Source: an uncultured Pseudomonadales bacterium | GTDB lineage: Bacteria; Pseudomonadota; Gammaproteobacteria; Pseudomonadales; Pseudohongiellaceae | Length of the DNA: 64,000 nt | Direction: 5' to 3' | NCBI GenBank assembly: GCA_905478195.1 | Contig: CAJQHM010000060.1 | Coordinates: 18,735-82,734 of the forward strand | Shown here: positions 9,953 through 18,947 of the stretch, in pieces | Numbering within the stretch: position 1 is the stretch's first letter | How the letters are laid out: the number at the start of each line of letters is the position of its first letter | Notes under the pieces: model-generated | Database searches by the model: none | What the model saw: the letters and a program-made list of their open reading frames with translations, nothing else | What the model was told of the DNA's origin: nothing | Program-made: the position numbers and the translations under genes

Positions 9953-11005
9953 TTAGCTCGCGTGTTGTTGTAAAGCCCACGTGATATGTTCGTTCACCAT
10001 TTCAGAGACATTGTTAAGGCGCGAGTTAAGCGCAGCAACAACTACTTTCGAAGTCGGTGCGTTTCCCAACGCGATAGCAATGTTTCGCAGCCAACAGTCG
10101 TAACCGATTCTGCGTATCGCAGAGCCTTCGGTGCGATTGAGAAAATCACGCTCAGACCAGGCGAATAGATCCACTAGCTGAGCATCATCCAAACTATGCC
10201 TGGGGGTGAAGTCTTTCTCGTCCGAGTTCTTTGAAAATTTGTTCCAGGGGCAGACCAATTGACAGTCGTCACAGCCGAAGATTCGATTACCGATCGGTTT
10301 TCTAAACTCCAATGGTATTGGAGAGCGTAATTCGATTGTTAGGTAAGAGATGCAGCGAGTGGCGTCCAATTGATTGGGTGCAACGAAGGCCTTGGTGGGG
10401 CACACGTCGAGACAAGCGGAACAAGTACCGCAATGGTCAGTATCCGGTGCGTCTACCGGTAGGGGCAGATCGGTAAAGAGTTCACCAAGAAAGAACCAGG
10501 ATCCGGCCTTCTTGTTTATGAGCATCGTGTTCTTGCCTATCCAGCCCATGCCCGACTTCTCGGCGAGCGCGCGTTCCAGCACCGGGGCGCTATCGACGAA
10601 GGCGCGATATCCGAAGGGCCCGGCCTCTTCCTTAATTCGTGTCGCTAATTTCTGCAGCCGCTTGCGAATCAATTTGTGATAGTCCCTGCCGCGTGCATAA
10701 CGAGACACATAGGCCTTCCCGGTATTTTCCATTGACGCTAGGGAATCTTGAGAATCTTTCGCATAGTCCATGCGTGCGCAGATAACGCGAATAGTGCCGG
10801 GAACTAGCTGTTCTGGATGACAGCGTTTGTCGTGGTTCTCCGCCATGTATGACATGGCGCCATGATAGTTCTTTGCAATCCAGGCTTTCAGGTGCGGCTC
10901 GTGTTCGCTGAGGTCAACATCGGTGATGCTGACCTCCTGAAACCCCAGTTCATTTCCCCAGACTTTGATGTCCGCGGCAAACTGTGTGAAATCGATCTGA
11001 GTCAT
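9953..11005 (-). CDS. queG: epoxyqueuosine reductase
   Basis: This cobalamin-dependent iron-sulfur enzyme makes the last step of queuosine tRNA modification. It has two ferredoxin-like [4Fe-4S] motifs, CGTCSACLDVCP near residue 190 and CDDCQLVCP near residue 245. HEAT-like C-terminal helices end in HITWALQQ. At 350 residues it has the normal length. It starts 14 bases after the stop of the upstream aminotransferase gene, so the two are probably co-transcribed. Confidence 0.94.
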   Translation of the reverse strand: MTQIDFTQFAADIKVWGNELGFQEVSITDVDLSEHEPHLKAWIAKNYHGAMSYMAENHDKRCHPEQLVPGTIRVICARMDYAKDSQDSLASMENTGKAYVSRYARGRDYHKLIRKRLQKLATRIKEEAGPFGYRAFVDSAPVLERALAEKSGMGWIGKNTMLINKKAGSWFFLGELFTDLPLPVDAPDTDHCGTCSACLDVCPTKAFVAPNQLDATRCISYLTIELRSPIPLEFRKPIGNRIFGCDDCQLVCPWNKFSKNSDEKDFTPRHSLDDAQLVDLFAWSERDFLNRTEGSAIRRIGYDCWLRNIAIALGNAPTSKVVVAALNSRLNNVSEMVNEHITWALQQHAS

Positions 11006-11019
11006 AGGCAGATTCCCAC

Positions 11020-12168
11020 CTACAGCTTGCAGAGAATTTCGGCGGCTTTTTCCAGAGTGCTATCGTCCTTGCAGAAGCAGAAACGAATGATCTTGGTGGC
11101 CGGGGGTTCAGCATAGAACGGAGCAAGAGGGATAGCTGCGACTCCTTTCTCTTGAGTCAAATAGTTTGCGAACTCTACATCGTCCTTATCACTGATCTCA
11201 CTGTAGTCTACAAGCTGAAAGTAGGTGCCCTTAGATGGAGTGAATGTAAACCTGGATGGCGTAATTAATTTGCAGAATGTATTGCGTTTTTCCTGATAGA
11301 AAGCGGGAAGCTCGCGCGTGTGTTCCGGGCATTCGGCCATGAAGCCGGCGATCGCGTATTGCACGAAGCTCGACGTGGTAAAGGTTACAAACTGATGAAC
11401 CTTTCGAAATTCTGTAGTTAGAGATTCAGGAGCAACACAGTAGGCCAATTTCCACCCGGTCGCGTGATAGGTTTTGCCGAAGGAAAAAACCGCAAAGCTC
11501 TTCTCACGCAGCTCACTATGGGCGAGTATGCTCTCGTGCTTTTCGCCATCGTAGACCATGTGTTCATAGACCTCATCTGAGAGAACCAGAATGTCATGAC
11601 CTCGTATCAACGCGGCGAGCCTGTCGAAGTCGTCTTTACTGAGAACGCTGCCGCAGGGGTTGTGCGGCGAATTGATTATGATGAGCCGCGTTCTGGAATT
11701 GATCGCCTGTTCCAGACGGTCCCAGTCCATTGCGTAGTCTGGAAGAGAGAGTGGAACGTGAATCGTTTTCCCGCCAGCAAGCAGGATAGCCGGGTCATAG
11801 GAGTCGTAGGCAGGGTCGAAAACTATCACCTCATCTCCCGCACTTACGACAGCTTGAACGGCATCGAACAAGGCTTCGGTAGCGCCAGAGGTAACGGTTA
11901 CCTCTGTCTCGGGATCGGCATCATAGCCATAGTAGTCTCGTACCTTGAGGGCGATCTGCTCCCGCAGTGACGGAATTCCCGCCATGGGAGGGTATTGATT
12001 CTTACGGTCGTTGAGATGCACAGTGACCAGTTCTCGAAGCCGCGGTGGGCAATCGAAATCCGGAAACCCTTGGGATAGATTGATGGCGCCATGGTCTTGG
12101 GCCATCTTGGACATGACGGTAAAGATGGTAGTACCGACATTGGGCAATTTACTCTGCAAAATTTTCAC
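11020..12168 (-). CDS. methionine-type aminotransferase (YbdL-like, PLP-dependent)
   Basis: This is a fold-type I aminotransferase of 382 residues. INLSQGFPDFDCP near the N-terminus is typical of the YbdL / kynurenine aminotransferase subgroup. NSPHNPCGS carries the PLP-interacting Asn, and SFGKTYHATGWK contains the Schiff-base lysine near residue 230. RFCFCKDD near the C-terminus holds the substrate-carboxylate Arg. Family members transaminate methionine, and some act on glutamine or aromatic amino acids, so the substrate is inferred. It is the promoter-proximal gene of a pair with queG. Confidence 0.85.
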   Translation of the reverse strand: MKILQSKLPNVGTTIFTVMSKMAQDHGAINLSQGFPDFDCPPRLRELVTVHLNDRKNQYPPMAGIPSLREQIALKVRDYYGYDADPETEVTVTSGATEALFDAVQAVVSAGDEVIVFDPAYDSYDPAILLAGGKTIHVPLSLPDYAMDWDRLEQAINSRTRLIIINSPHNPCGSVLSKDDFDRLAALIRGHDILVLSDEVYEHMVYDGEKHESILAHSELREKSFAVFSFGKTYHATGWKLAYCVAPESLTTEFRKVHQFVTFTTSSFVQYAIAGFMAECPEHTRELPAFYQEKRNTFCKLITPSRFTFTPSKGTYFQLVDYSEISDKDDVEFANYLTQEKGVAAIPLAPFYAEPPATKIIRFCFCKDDSTLEKAAEILCKL

Positions 12169-12333
12169 CTCGATGATTAGGCGACTTATTCTAACTGATT
12201 GTCTCGCCTAAGCGATATCCGATGAAGCGATGCCGCTACCAAAGATTGATGAGGAATTCTTATCTAGATGCAAAAATGGAACTAAAACAGTGCGAGGGAG
12301 GGACGAGGGTGAAGCGTCAGGAGGGAGGAATAT

Positions 12334-12356
12334 CCACCGGCTCACTGAGCCGGTGG
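12334..12356. other. GC-rich stem-loop downstream of the TolC gene
   Basis: A perfect 9-bp inverted repeat, CCACCGGCT / AGCCGGTGG, surrounds a five-base loop. It lies about 50 bases beyond the TolC-type stop codon. No T-tract follows on either strand, so it is not a clear intrinsic terminator, although the position suits transcript 3' end formation. Confidence 0.4.
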
Positions 12357-12404
12357 TTCTAACAAAAGCAGCGTGGTTTGCTGTAAGCCAACTAATGATC
12401 GCTG

Positions 12405-13796
12405 TTACAGCAGCAACCACTCATTGAGATCGATAATATCTTGTGGCGTGAGTATGCCAGCGACCTGTCGCAGTATTAGGCTGTCCAGGACATAGTTGTA
12501 TCGGGCATCTGCGTACTGACGCAGTGCTCTGTACAGATTCTCTCTGGCACGCAGCACCTCAACGATATTTCGAGTGCCGACCTCGGCACCCAGTTCAGTC
12601 GCATCCAGGGCGCTCTGTGCAGAGGTGATCGACTGCTGCCGTTGCGCGATAACCAGAACGTCGGTGTTCACACGCCTGTAGGCGTTGCGTATATTTTGTG
12701 TAAGTTGTCGCTCTGTGAGGTTAAGAGACTCTTGGGCGGAGATGACATTGTACTCGGCTGCGCGCTTGCGTGAGCTAACAGCACCGCCGGAATAGATAGG
12801 AATGGAAAGACTCAACGCCAGGGAAGTACGGTCAAAAGCACCGCCGCCAATTTGAATACCCTGACTGACAATAGGTGCAGTCACGTTGTGGTTCCAACCG
12901 CCACTAAAGTCGATAGTGGGTAGATGATCGGATTTTCTCGCCTTCAGATTCTTGCGCGAGGCTTCGAGGTTGTATTCGGCGGCAGCGATGGCGAGGCTGC
13001 TTCTTTCGGCCTCGTTCTCCCAGTCATTCAGGCTACCGTCGACTTCCAATATAGGGAAGTCTTCACGTAATACTTCTATAGAAGGATGTGGCTGACCCGT
13101 AATAGCCGCCAGTGCCTCATAACGCGATTGCAGTATGTCCTGTTGCAGAATCGTTGTGTTCTGCGCCAGGTCGTAGGCGGCCTGGCTGTCAAATACGTCC
13201 GTAATTGCGACAAGGCCAACTTCTTCACGCTGCCGCGTCTGCTCTAGCGAGCGCAGTGCAGCTTCTTCTTCCTGTACGTTTGTTTCCAGTGTGTCGATGG
13301 CGCGTAATACATCGAAGTAGGCGGTGGCAACGCGCATGATCAGGTCTTGCTCTTGTGCCGCCAAATTTACCGCCGCGGCCTTGTCACGTGCCTTGGCGCT
13401 CTGGAAGTTATACCAATTTGCCAGATTCAGAACACTCTGGGTAAGGTTCATGCCCCAGCCGTGATTGTTGAGACCGGGTCTGAAACTGTGGTCCTCGGCG
13501 ACTCGGGTTCTAATCGATTGACCGGAAACCGGATCCGGGATGTTGACATAGACCGAGTCAGTCGGGCCACTGGTCAAACGCGAGGTAGACCCCCCAAGCC
13601 CAACGGATGGCAGCAATGAGGCGCGGCTCTGAACCATGCCTTCTCGATTTTCACGGTAATTGGCCTCGGCCTGTCGCAGAGTCGGATCATTCTCCAGCGC
13701 GAGCTGCAGTATAGACACCAGGTCGTCACCGTAGCTGAGTGAGCTGGTCATGCAGCTCAATACTAGAATTCCAGAAAACTTCGCTAGTCGTCCCAT
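12405..13796 (-). CDS. TolC-family outer membrane channel protein
   Basis: This is an outer-membrane efflux or secretion channel of 463 residues. The first 23 residues form a signal peptide (GILVLSCMTSSLSYG). The body contains two repeats of the OEP fold with the usual long amphipathic helices, for example LALENDPTLRQAEANYREN at the start. The second half has SLSIPIYSGG and ENLYRALRQYADARYNYVLD. It resembles TolC of type I secretion and multidrug systems. No membrane-fusion or inner-membrane partner is adjacent, so it may serve several exporters. Confidence 0.88.
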   Translation of the reverse strand: MGRLAKFSGILVLSCMTSSLSYGDDLVSILQLALENDPTLRQAEANYRENREGMVQSRASLLPSVGLGGSTSRLTSGPTDSVYVNIPDPVSGQSIRTRVAEDHSFRPGLNNHGWGMNLTQSVLNLANWYNFQSAKARDKAAAVNLAAQEQDLIMRVATAYFDVLRAIDTLETNVQEEEAALRSLEQTRQREEVGLVAITDVFDSQAAYDLAQNTTILQQDILQSRYEALAAITGQPHPSIEVLREDFPILEVDGSLNDWENEAERSSLAIAAAEYNLEASRKNLKARKSDHLPTIDFSGGWNHNVTAPIVSQGIQIGGGAFDRTSLALSLSIPIYSGGAVSSRKRAAEYNVISAQESLNLTERQLTQNIRNAYRRVNTDVLVIAQRQQSITSAQSALDATELGAEVGTRNIVEVLRARENLYRALRQYADARYNYVLDSLILRQVAGILTPQDIIDLNEWLLL

Positions 13797-14113
13797 AATA
13801 TGTGACCTTCTATGTACTAAATAAGTATGTTCATCTGCCTAAAGGGCTGATTCAACAAGAGTTTTGGATGGCGATTTCAAAATCAGACGGCATTCTACAC
13901 TTTCGTAACCAAAAGTGACAAACTAAACCCCAGCATTTGCGACAGGTGACCTTATTGTTCTATTAATGGTTGAAATAACCGTTTAGATAGTCGTTTAAAT
14001 AGTCTCTTAGATAAACACTTAGACGTTCGATTAGTGCGTGCAGTTACACCGAATTCGATTCTTTGGCTGATATTTTCTCAATTTCTGCAACGTCGCAAAA
14101 TTAGGACGGCGGA
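13797..14113. other. intergenic region between TolC-type and M14 genes, with a degenerate 12-base repeat
   Basis: This 317-base non-coding stretch lies upstream of the TolC-type gene and downstream of the M14 gene, both on the minus strand. It should hold the TolC-gene promoter. The only structure I see is the degenerate tandem repeat listed separately. Confidence 0.6.
13980..14039. repeat. degenerate 12-base tandem repeat, five units
   Basis: Consecutive 12-base units begin at 13980, 13992, 14004, 14016 and 14028. The first two are CGTTTAGATAGT and CGTTTAAATAGT, differing at one base. The later units diverge but keep a C at the start and TTAG in the middle. It lies about 180-240 bases upstream of the TolC-type start codon. 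Confidence 0.5.
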
Positions 14114-15250
14114 CTATAAGAGTCCGCTCTCCAAATAACTGGACAGTGCATCCAGGCAGGAATGGGCCAGCTTTTTACTGCGCTCACCGGACCAGCCGTA
14201 AGTCTCATCCGGCGTGGCGGTTGTATCCTTAAAAGGCATCTCAAGTGTCATGGCGAGACAGGCATGAGACTGTGCCGTTTGTGCGGTGCTCATAGTTAGG
14301 TTTGCAGTACCGGGCGTCTTTGCCGGGTAACCCCTCTCAGTTTGAAAATCTGCGTTCAGCTCGACCAGCTTATTCTTATAAAAACCCAGTTGAGACTGTT
14401 TTTGTTCATCCCAATTGGAAAGGCCTTCGGTGCCTGCTATGAAACAGTAGGGCAAGGATTCGTCACCATGAACGTCTAACAAGAAATCAACGCCAATCTC
14501 TTGCATCGCCTGCTTAACGAAATAGACCTCGGGGCTAGCATCGATCTCGGGGTTCGCCCATTCCCGGTTTAGATTTCTACCCGCGGCATTCGTGCGCAGA
14601 TGTCCTCGTCTACTCCCATCGGGATTCATATTGGGCATCAGATAAACATTACACTGGCTGAGCAGTTTTTTTGTTTCGGCATTGTTCTCATCCAAAAGGC
14701 GCTCGATGCAGCCTTCCATCCACCACTCGGCCATAGATTCGCCCGGGTGTTGTCTGGCGATGACCCAACAATTCTTCTTCAGTGCGCCTGCATCATCGGA
14801 TGAAAATCTGAGTAGGTCCAGATCCTGGCCGTCCAGGGTCTTGCCTACTACTCGATGCGCACAGAGGGGCGAGAGCAAGCTTCTCGCGACCAGGTCTGCA
14901 TGCCTTTCCATCGAATAAGGCGCGAAGTAGGCGAAGTAGACGGAATCGTATTCAGGCACAAACTCGATACTCATCACGCCATCATATAGAGAGGTTGGAT
15001 GTCTGAGCCAGGTCTGGCGATCATAGGAATAACAGACGCGGTAGTTCTGAAACCCGGGAGGATAGGCGGCACCGCCGGCGTTGACAATACGCATAGTGCA
15101 GGGCGTATTTTTTGCTCCGCTAAGACGAAAATAGAACCACTGGTAAAAATCCGATGCTTTATCGGCACGAATCTTCAGTTGAATATTGCCAGCATCCTCG
15201 CAGTTTACTACTTCAATATTACCCGCATCAAAGTTCTGACTTATGTTCAC
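14114..15250 (-). CDS. M14-family zinc carboxypeptidase, cytosolic carboxypeptidase-like
   Basis: This is a metallocarboxypeptidase of the CCP/AGBL subgroup, 378 residues long. A beta-sandwich N-domain (YQWFYFRLSG) precedes the catalytic domain, which is the hallmark of this subgroup. HPGESMAEWW near residue 168 gives the HxxE zinc ligands. MNPDGSRRGH and AGRNLNREW give the substrate-binding Asn-Arg region, and LDVHGDE gives the third zinc ligand His. A late LEMPFKD contains the catalytic Glu. There is no signal peptide, so it is cytosolic. Eukaryotic relatives remove glutamate from tubulin tails; the bacterial substrate is unknown. It is divergent from the DAHP synthase gene. Confidence 0.85.
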   Translation of the reverse strand: MNISQNFDAGNIEVVNCEDAGNIQLKIRADKASDFYQWFYFRLSGAKNTPCTMRIVNAGGAAYPPGFQNYRVCYSYDRQTWLRHPTSLYDGVMSIEFVPEYDSVYFAYFAPYSMERHADLVARSLLSPLCAHRVVGKTLDGQDLDLLRFSSDDAGALKKNCWVIARQHPGESMAEWWMEGCIERLLDENNAETKKLLSQCNVYLMPNMNPDGSRRGHLRTNAAGRNLNREWANPEIDASPEVYFVKQAMQEIGVDFLLDVHGDESLPYCFIAGTEGLSNWDEQKQSQLGFYKNKLVELNADFQTERGYPAKTPGTANLTMSTAQTAQSHACLAMTLEMPFKDTTATPDETYGWSGERSKKLAHSCLDALSSYLESGLL

Positions 15251-15298
15251 AATATTCCTCTTTAAGCAAAATTTGATTGTTTTTTAGCTATTTAGCGG

Positions 15299-15326
15299 TT
15301 GTCAGCTTACTGGTATTTGGTATCAT
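15299..15326 (+). promoter_or_regulatory. predicted sigma-70 promoter of the DAHP synthase gene
   Basis: TTGTCA at 15299-15304 and TATCAT at 15321-15326 are separated by 16 bases, with an extended -10 TG at 15318-15319. The start codon is at 15362, which leaves a leader of about 30 bases that includes a T-tract. Predicted by eye only. Confidence 0.5.
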
Positions 15327-15361
15327 TGCCGACCTTTTTTTCCTTGTAGACAAGAAATTCT

Positions 15362-16426
15362 ATGTCGGTAATAACTGACAATCTAAACATCGATTCTAAT
15401 GAAGCTCTAATCACTCCAGCTCAACTTAAAGCGGAGTTGCCTCTGGCAGGCGCCGCCTTGGAATCGGTTCAGAAGGCACGTAATACGATCTTTTCTATTC
15501 TCGATCGAAAAGACCCACGCCTTTTTGTTGTTGTGGGCCCCTGTTCGATTCATGACACCGATGCGGCATTGGACTATGCGAAGCGACTGAAAGAGTTGGC
15601 GGATAAAGTTCAAGACACATTATATATAGTAATGCGTGTCTATTTCGAGAAGCCGAGAACCTCGATTGGTTGGAAGGGATTGATCAATGACCCCTATCTC
15701 GACGATTCGTTCAAAATCGAGGAAGGGCTGCGCAAGGGTAGAAAACTTCTTCTGGATGTTGTTGAACTTGGCTTGCCAACGTCTACCGAAGCATTGGATC
15801 CAATCTCTCCACAGTACATGCAAGATGTAATTGCATGGTCAGCAATCGGTGCACGCACGACTGAGTCGCAGACACACCGTGAGATGTCTTCCGGTCTTTC
15901 ATCCGCCGTTGGATTTAAAAACGGAACCGATGGCGGTCTTACCGTAGCAGTCAATGCCATGCAATCGGTGTCAAGCCCCCATAGATTTCTTGGAATCAAT
16001 GCCGACGGGCAGGTGTCAGTCGTCACTACCAAGGGCAACCCTTACGCTCACGTGGTGCTGCGCGGTGGAGGCAATGGCCCGAACTACGACACGGTTCATG
16101 TGGCTCAGTGTGAGAAGGCCTTGCTTGATGGCGGCGTGAATAGCAATATAATGATCGATTGCAGTCACGCGAACTCCAGTAAAGATCCTGACGTTCAACC
16201 TCTAGTGCTTAAGGATATTAGCCACCAGATTCTTGAAGGCAACAAGTCGATCATTGGCGTTATGCTTGAGAGCAATATAAATCATGGCAATCAATCCATA
16301 CCCAAAGACCTGAGCGAGCTTAAGTATGGTGTATCGGTAACTGATGCCTGCATGGATTGGCAAACAACCGAACAGGCAATTTTGAATATGGCCGAAAAAT
16401 TGAAAGACGTATTACCGGTTAGGTAA
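15362..16426 (+). CDS. 3-deoxy-7-phosphoheptulonate synthase, class I
   Basis: DAHP synthase joins phosphoenolpyruvate and erythrose-4-phosphate in the first step of aromatic amino acid synthesis. The 354 residues align with the E. coli AroF/G/H type. Visible motifs are VVGPCSIHD near residue 57, RVYFEKPRTSIGWKGLIND near residue 95, GARTTESQTHRE near residue 162 and IDCSHANSSK near residue 265. I cannot assign Phe, Tyr or Trp feedback sensitivity by eye, so no isozyme symbol is given. It ends nine bases from the convergent DUF924 gene. Confidence 0.93.
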   Translation: MSVITDNLNIDSNEALITPAQLKAELPLAGAALESVQKARNTIFSILDRKDPRLFVVVGPCSIHDTDAALDYAKRLKELADKVQDTLYIVMRVYFEKPRTSIGWKGLINDPYLDDSFKIEEGLRKGRKLLLDVVELGLPTSTEALDPISPQYMQDVIAWSAIGARTTESQTHREMSSGLSSAVGFKNGTDGGLTVAVNAMQSVSSPHRFLGINADGQVSVVTTKGNPYAHVVLRGGGNGPNYDTVHVAQCEKALLDGGVNSNIMIDCSHANSSKDPDVQPLVLKDISHQILEGNKSIIGVMLESNINHGNQSIPKDLSELKYGVSVTDACMDWQTTEQAILNMAEKLKDVLPVR

Positions 16427-16435
16427 TTTGTTAAA

Positions 16436-16987
16436 TCAGAATGAGGAGCCGGGCTGGGAAAGGAATTCCAGCTCTTCCTTTGTCGACTCTCTCCCCAGTA
16501 TTTCATTGCGATGTGGATAACGACCGAAGCGGTCGATTATGTCTTTGTGTCTAACTTCGAAATTATAATTATCTTCAAGACCCGGTTGATCAAACAAAAA
16601 TAAGGCGATGTCATGAATCTCTTTGGATTCACTGTGCATGAAGGGCATATACAGGAATGCACGTTTGCTATTGTCCAATTCCTTGTCAAATTTACGCCTT
16701 ATAGCCTCCTGAGCTAAAACCAGCGCAAGCGTGTCAGTCTCGAATGCCCGAGCCGTATCTCGATACATGTTTCTGGAGAATTGATCAAGAACTATAATCT
16801 CCGCAAGTGCATCAAGAGGGTGTTCTCGCCAGGCATAGAGCAGGCCCTGTCGCGCGCGTTGATGCGTCTCCTCAAACCTCGATCGAAGTAATTCATCAAA
16901 ATCCAGATCTTTGATAAATCGCTGCTTGGGTTCTATTTCATCGAACCAGAATTGAATGACATCAGTTGCGGACAAGAAGGCTTCCAA
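16436..16987 (-). CDS. DUF924 family protein
   Basis: This 183-residue protein matches DUF924. It opens with VIQFWFDE, has the conserved IVLDQFSRNMYRDTARAFETD segment in the middle (split by family motifs LDQF and RN), and FLYMPFMHSE followed by HKDIIDRFGRYPHRNEIL at the end. The fold is helical and TPR-like, and the molecular function is not established. It is probably cytosolic. It is downstream of the GST gene on the same strand, separated by 133 bases. Confidence 0.85.
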   Translation of the reverse strand: MEAFLSATDVIQFWFDEIEPKQRFIKDLDFDELLRSRFEETHQRARQGLLYAWREHPLDALAEIIVLDQFSRNMYRDTARAFETDTLALVLAQEAIRRKFDKELDNSKRAFLYMPFMHSESKEIHDIALFLFDQPGLEDNYNFEVRHKDIIDRFGRYPHRNEILGRESTKEELEFLSQPGSSF

Positions 16988-17068
16988 ATAATAACTATAC
17001 CTAGTTTTATTTATCGACAGCAGTGGCTTCAGTCTTAGAGGTGCCTTGGCGAATTTACTACAGGCCAG

Positions 17069-17100
17069 ACAGCTAGGGGCTTGGAGGCACCCCTGGCTGT
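17069..17100. other. imperfect stem-loop after the GST gene
   Basis: ACAGCTAGGGG and CCCCTGGCTGT pair with one mismatch around a ten-base loop, 20 bases beyond the GST stop. There is no T-tract, so it is a possible but unproven 3' end structure. Confidence 0.35.
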
Positions 17101-17120
17101 TGATGCTAGGTTAGTATTGC

Positions 17121-17783
17121 CTAGGCGTAGCTACTGGCATAGGCAATGTGCATTGGCTCCTGCTCCGTGCGACCCAGGGTGAGCCATTTCTGTACGAAGG
17201 GATTGTCGAGAAGGGTCTGCATATAGCTATGAGCGTCTTCGCTGAGCTCCGCCCCATAAATATCGAAACATGCCGCTACCGGGGCGTACATACAGTCCGC
17301 AATCGAGAAGCGGCCATAGAGGTAATTGCCGTTCTCTCCAAACTTGCGTCTACAGCAACTCCAGATCGCATCAATTCTAGCAATTTCATTAAGAAGTTCG
17401 GGCGACGGCTTAAGCTTGTATGAAGCCTTACAATTGAGCGGCCACTCTTCTTTGAGGTGGGGGAACTCGGCGTGAATTTCCGCACTCGCCGATCTGGCAC
17501 TGGCGCGTCGCTTTGGGCTGGCCGGCCAGGCAGAACCGTTCAAAAACTGCTCCGAAATATACTCACAGATGGAAAGAGAATCCCATACTGTTATCTCGCG
17601 ATGTAACAATACTGGAACCTTAAGCGAGGGAGAATAAGGCCCAAGTTTCTCGGCGGTGTTATCTTGATATAAAGCAATCTGAATTTCTTCGAAATCCACA
17701 TCGAACATCTTAAGCAAGAGCCATGGGCACATGGACCAAGAAGAATAGTTTTTGTTTCCAATTACAAGTCGAAGGTCTTTCAT
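17121..17783 (-). CDS. glutathione S-transferase family protein
   Basis: This 220-residue protein has an N-terminal thioredoxin-like domain and a C-terminal helical domain. NKNYSSWSMCPWLLL near residue 10 carries the likely glutathione-activating Ser. KVPVLLH gives the cis-Pro, and TVWDSLSICEYI carries the gamma-glutamyl-binding Asp-Ser pair. FSIADCMYAPVA in the C-domain contains the N-capping Asp. The substrate is unknown; family members detoxify electrophiles. Confidence 0.88.
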   Translation of the reverse strand: MKDLRLVIGNKNYSSWSMCPWLLLKMFDVDFEEIQIALYQDNTAEKLGPYSPSLKVPVLLHREITVWDSLSICEYISEQFLNGSAWPASPKRRASARSASAEIHAEFPHLKEEWPLNCKASYKLKPSPELLNEIARIDAIWSCCRRKFGENGNYLYGRFSIADCMYAPVAACFDIYGAELSEDAHSYMQTLLDNPFVQKWLTLGRTEQEPMHIAYASSYA

Positions 17784-17842
17784 TTATCTAACTCCAGATA
17801 ACGACTGTGTTGATACACAGCAGGCATGACTAGATGAGCTAT

Positions 17843-18616
17843 TTACTCACCGTCCGGGGTTTGGGTAAGCATCGATGCGCTATTGTCGCGAAGTCGAACG
17901 ATGACACGTCTATCAAAAAAATCAGATTCGAAATTTTGCGTGGAATGCAAAGGTTGAGTTTCACCGTAGGCAATTGTCTTTATAGAAGAGCTCTGAATTC
18001 CCTTGCTGTTTAGAAATCGTTCTACAGACTTCGAACGCTCGCGCGACAGTCTAAGGTTCAGGTCCGAATCGCCGTTGCGATCGGCATAGCCGGTAATTTC
18101 TACGCTGGCAGTTGGCATCTGTGCAGCAATTTTGATTAGGCTTGTCAGTTGTTCTTCATAGTGCGTCTCGATTGCGCTGGAACCGCTGCGAAAATTAAGT
18201 GAAAGCACTGTGTTGTCGCAGCAGGTGGATGTGGGCACCGCTATATTGGCAGGATAAACTTGGGCGCGATCTGTTGAAAGCGCTTCGAGACGCTGTTGTG
18301 CCACTTGATGCCGCGCCTGCATCAATTCGGTTTCTTCCTGTAACGCAGCTAGACGCAGCTGGTTCTCATAGAGCTTGGCCTGTAATTCGCCGACCTCGGA
18401 TTTCGCGCGCCATCCTTCTCCAAACAATGCGCCAAAAGCTGCGCCTACGATTACGCCAGGAGGGCCGCCAGCGAGTCCACCGAGAACTGCTCCACTGACT
18501 AATCCGGTAGTTTCTTGCCGAGATGGGGGATTTTGATAGGGAGCACGCTGCGAGTCTGCGACTGCCGTGGCAGAAGCGATGCTGAATACGAGGGCGATAG
18601 AGATTTGCTTAATCAT
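17843..18616 (-). CDS. pdsO: PdsO-like OmpA-domain protein (sortase-associated family)
   Basis: This 257-residue protein has a signal peptide (cleavage after about TAVAD), a Gly-rich segment GAVLGGLAGGPPGVIVGAAFG resembling a glycine-zipper, a coiled-coil (about residues 70-115), and a C-terminal OmpA domain. The OmpA domain shows ITGYADRNGDSDLNLRLS and DRRVIVRL, which bind peptidoglycan. This order matches PdsO of the proteobacterial dedicated sortase system. The divergent neighbours match its response regulator and kinase. Neither a sortase nor its target protein is found in the window. The family assignment is from memory of the domain layout and context; OmpA-domain protein is certain. 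Confidence 0.7.
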   Translation of the reverse strand: MIKQISIALVFSIASATAVADSQRAPYQNPPSRQETTGLVSGAVLGGLAGGPPGVIVGAAFGALFGEGWRAKSEVGELQAKLYENQLRLAALQEETELMQARHQVAQQRLEALSTDRAQVYPANIAVPTSTCCDNTVLSLNFRSGSSAIETHYEEQLTSLIKIAAQMPTASVEITGYADRNGDSDLNLRLSRERSKSVERFLNSKGIQSSSIKTIAYGETQPLHSTQNFESDFFDRRVIVRLRDNSASMLTQTPDGE

Positions 18617-18947
18617 TTCAATAATCCTGTCTTAGATGGAACAAATAATGGGTTTTTGACGTCTAATGTTCTGTGTTCATGGTTTTGCAACGTCTAGAAG
18701 GCCTTAGCCAACTTCGCGTCAGTGAGGCTATTAAACAAAAGACTTATTGCCTCGAGAGGCGCGGAAAAAGGCTATGTGGTGATTAAATATGGCAGAATCA
18801 TGGCAATCGCTGCAGAGTGAGATTTGTAGCTGCGTTTACTACAGCAATTCCGGTATAGTCGCCCCAAATCCTTTGCCAACAACGACTTACAGCGCGGGTG
18901 CCAGAGTCGAGAGAGCGAGATCTAATAATTGAGAGATAGAGAAACTA
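18617..18947. other. divergent promoter region between pdsO and pdsR
   Basis: This 331-base non-coding region must contain promoters for both directions. TATAGT at 18854-18859 is the best -10-like hexamer toward pdsR, but I see no convincing -35. No repeats or RNA gene were recognised. Confidence 0.5.

Noticed and set aside
12230..12427. Small plus-strand frame between metAT and TolC-type genes
   Set aside because: It overlaps the TolC-gene end and a stem-loop and has no ribosome-binding site or recognisable sequence.
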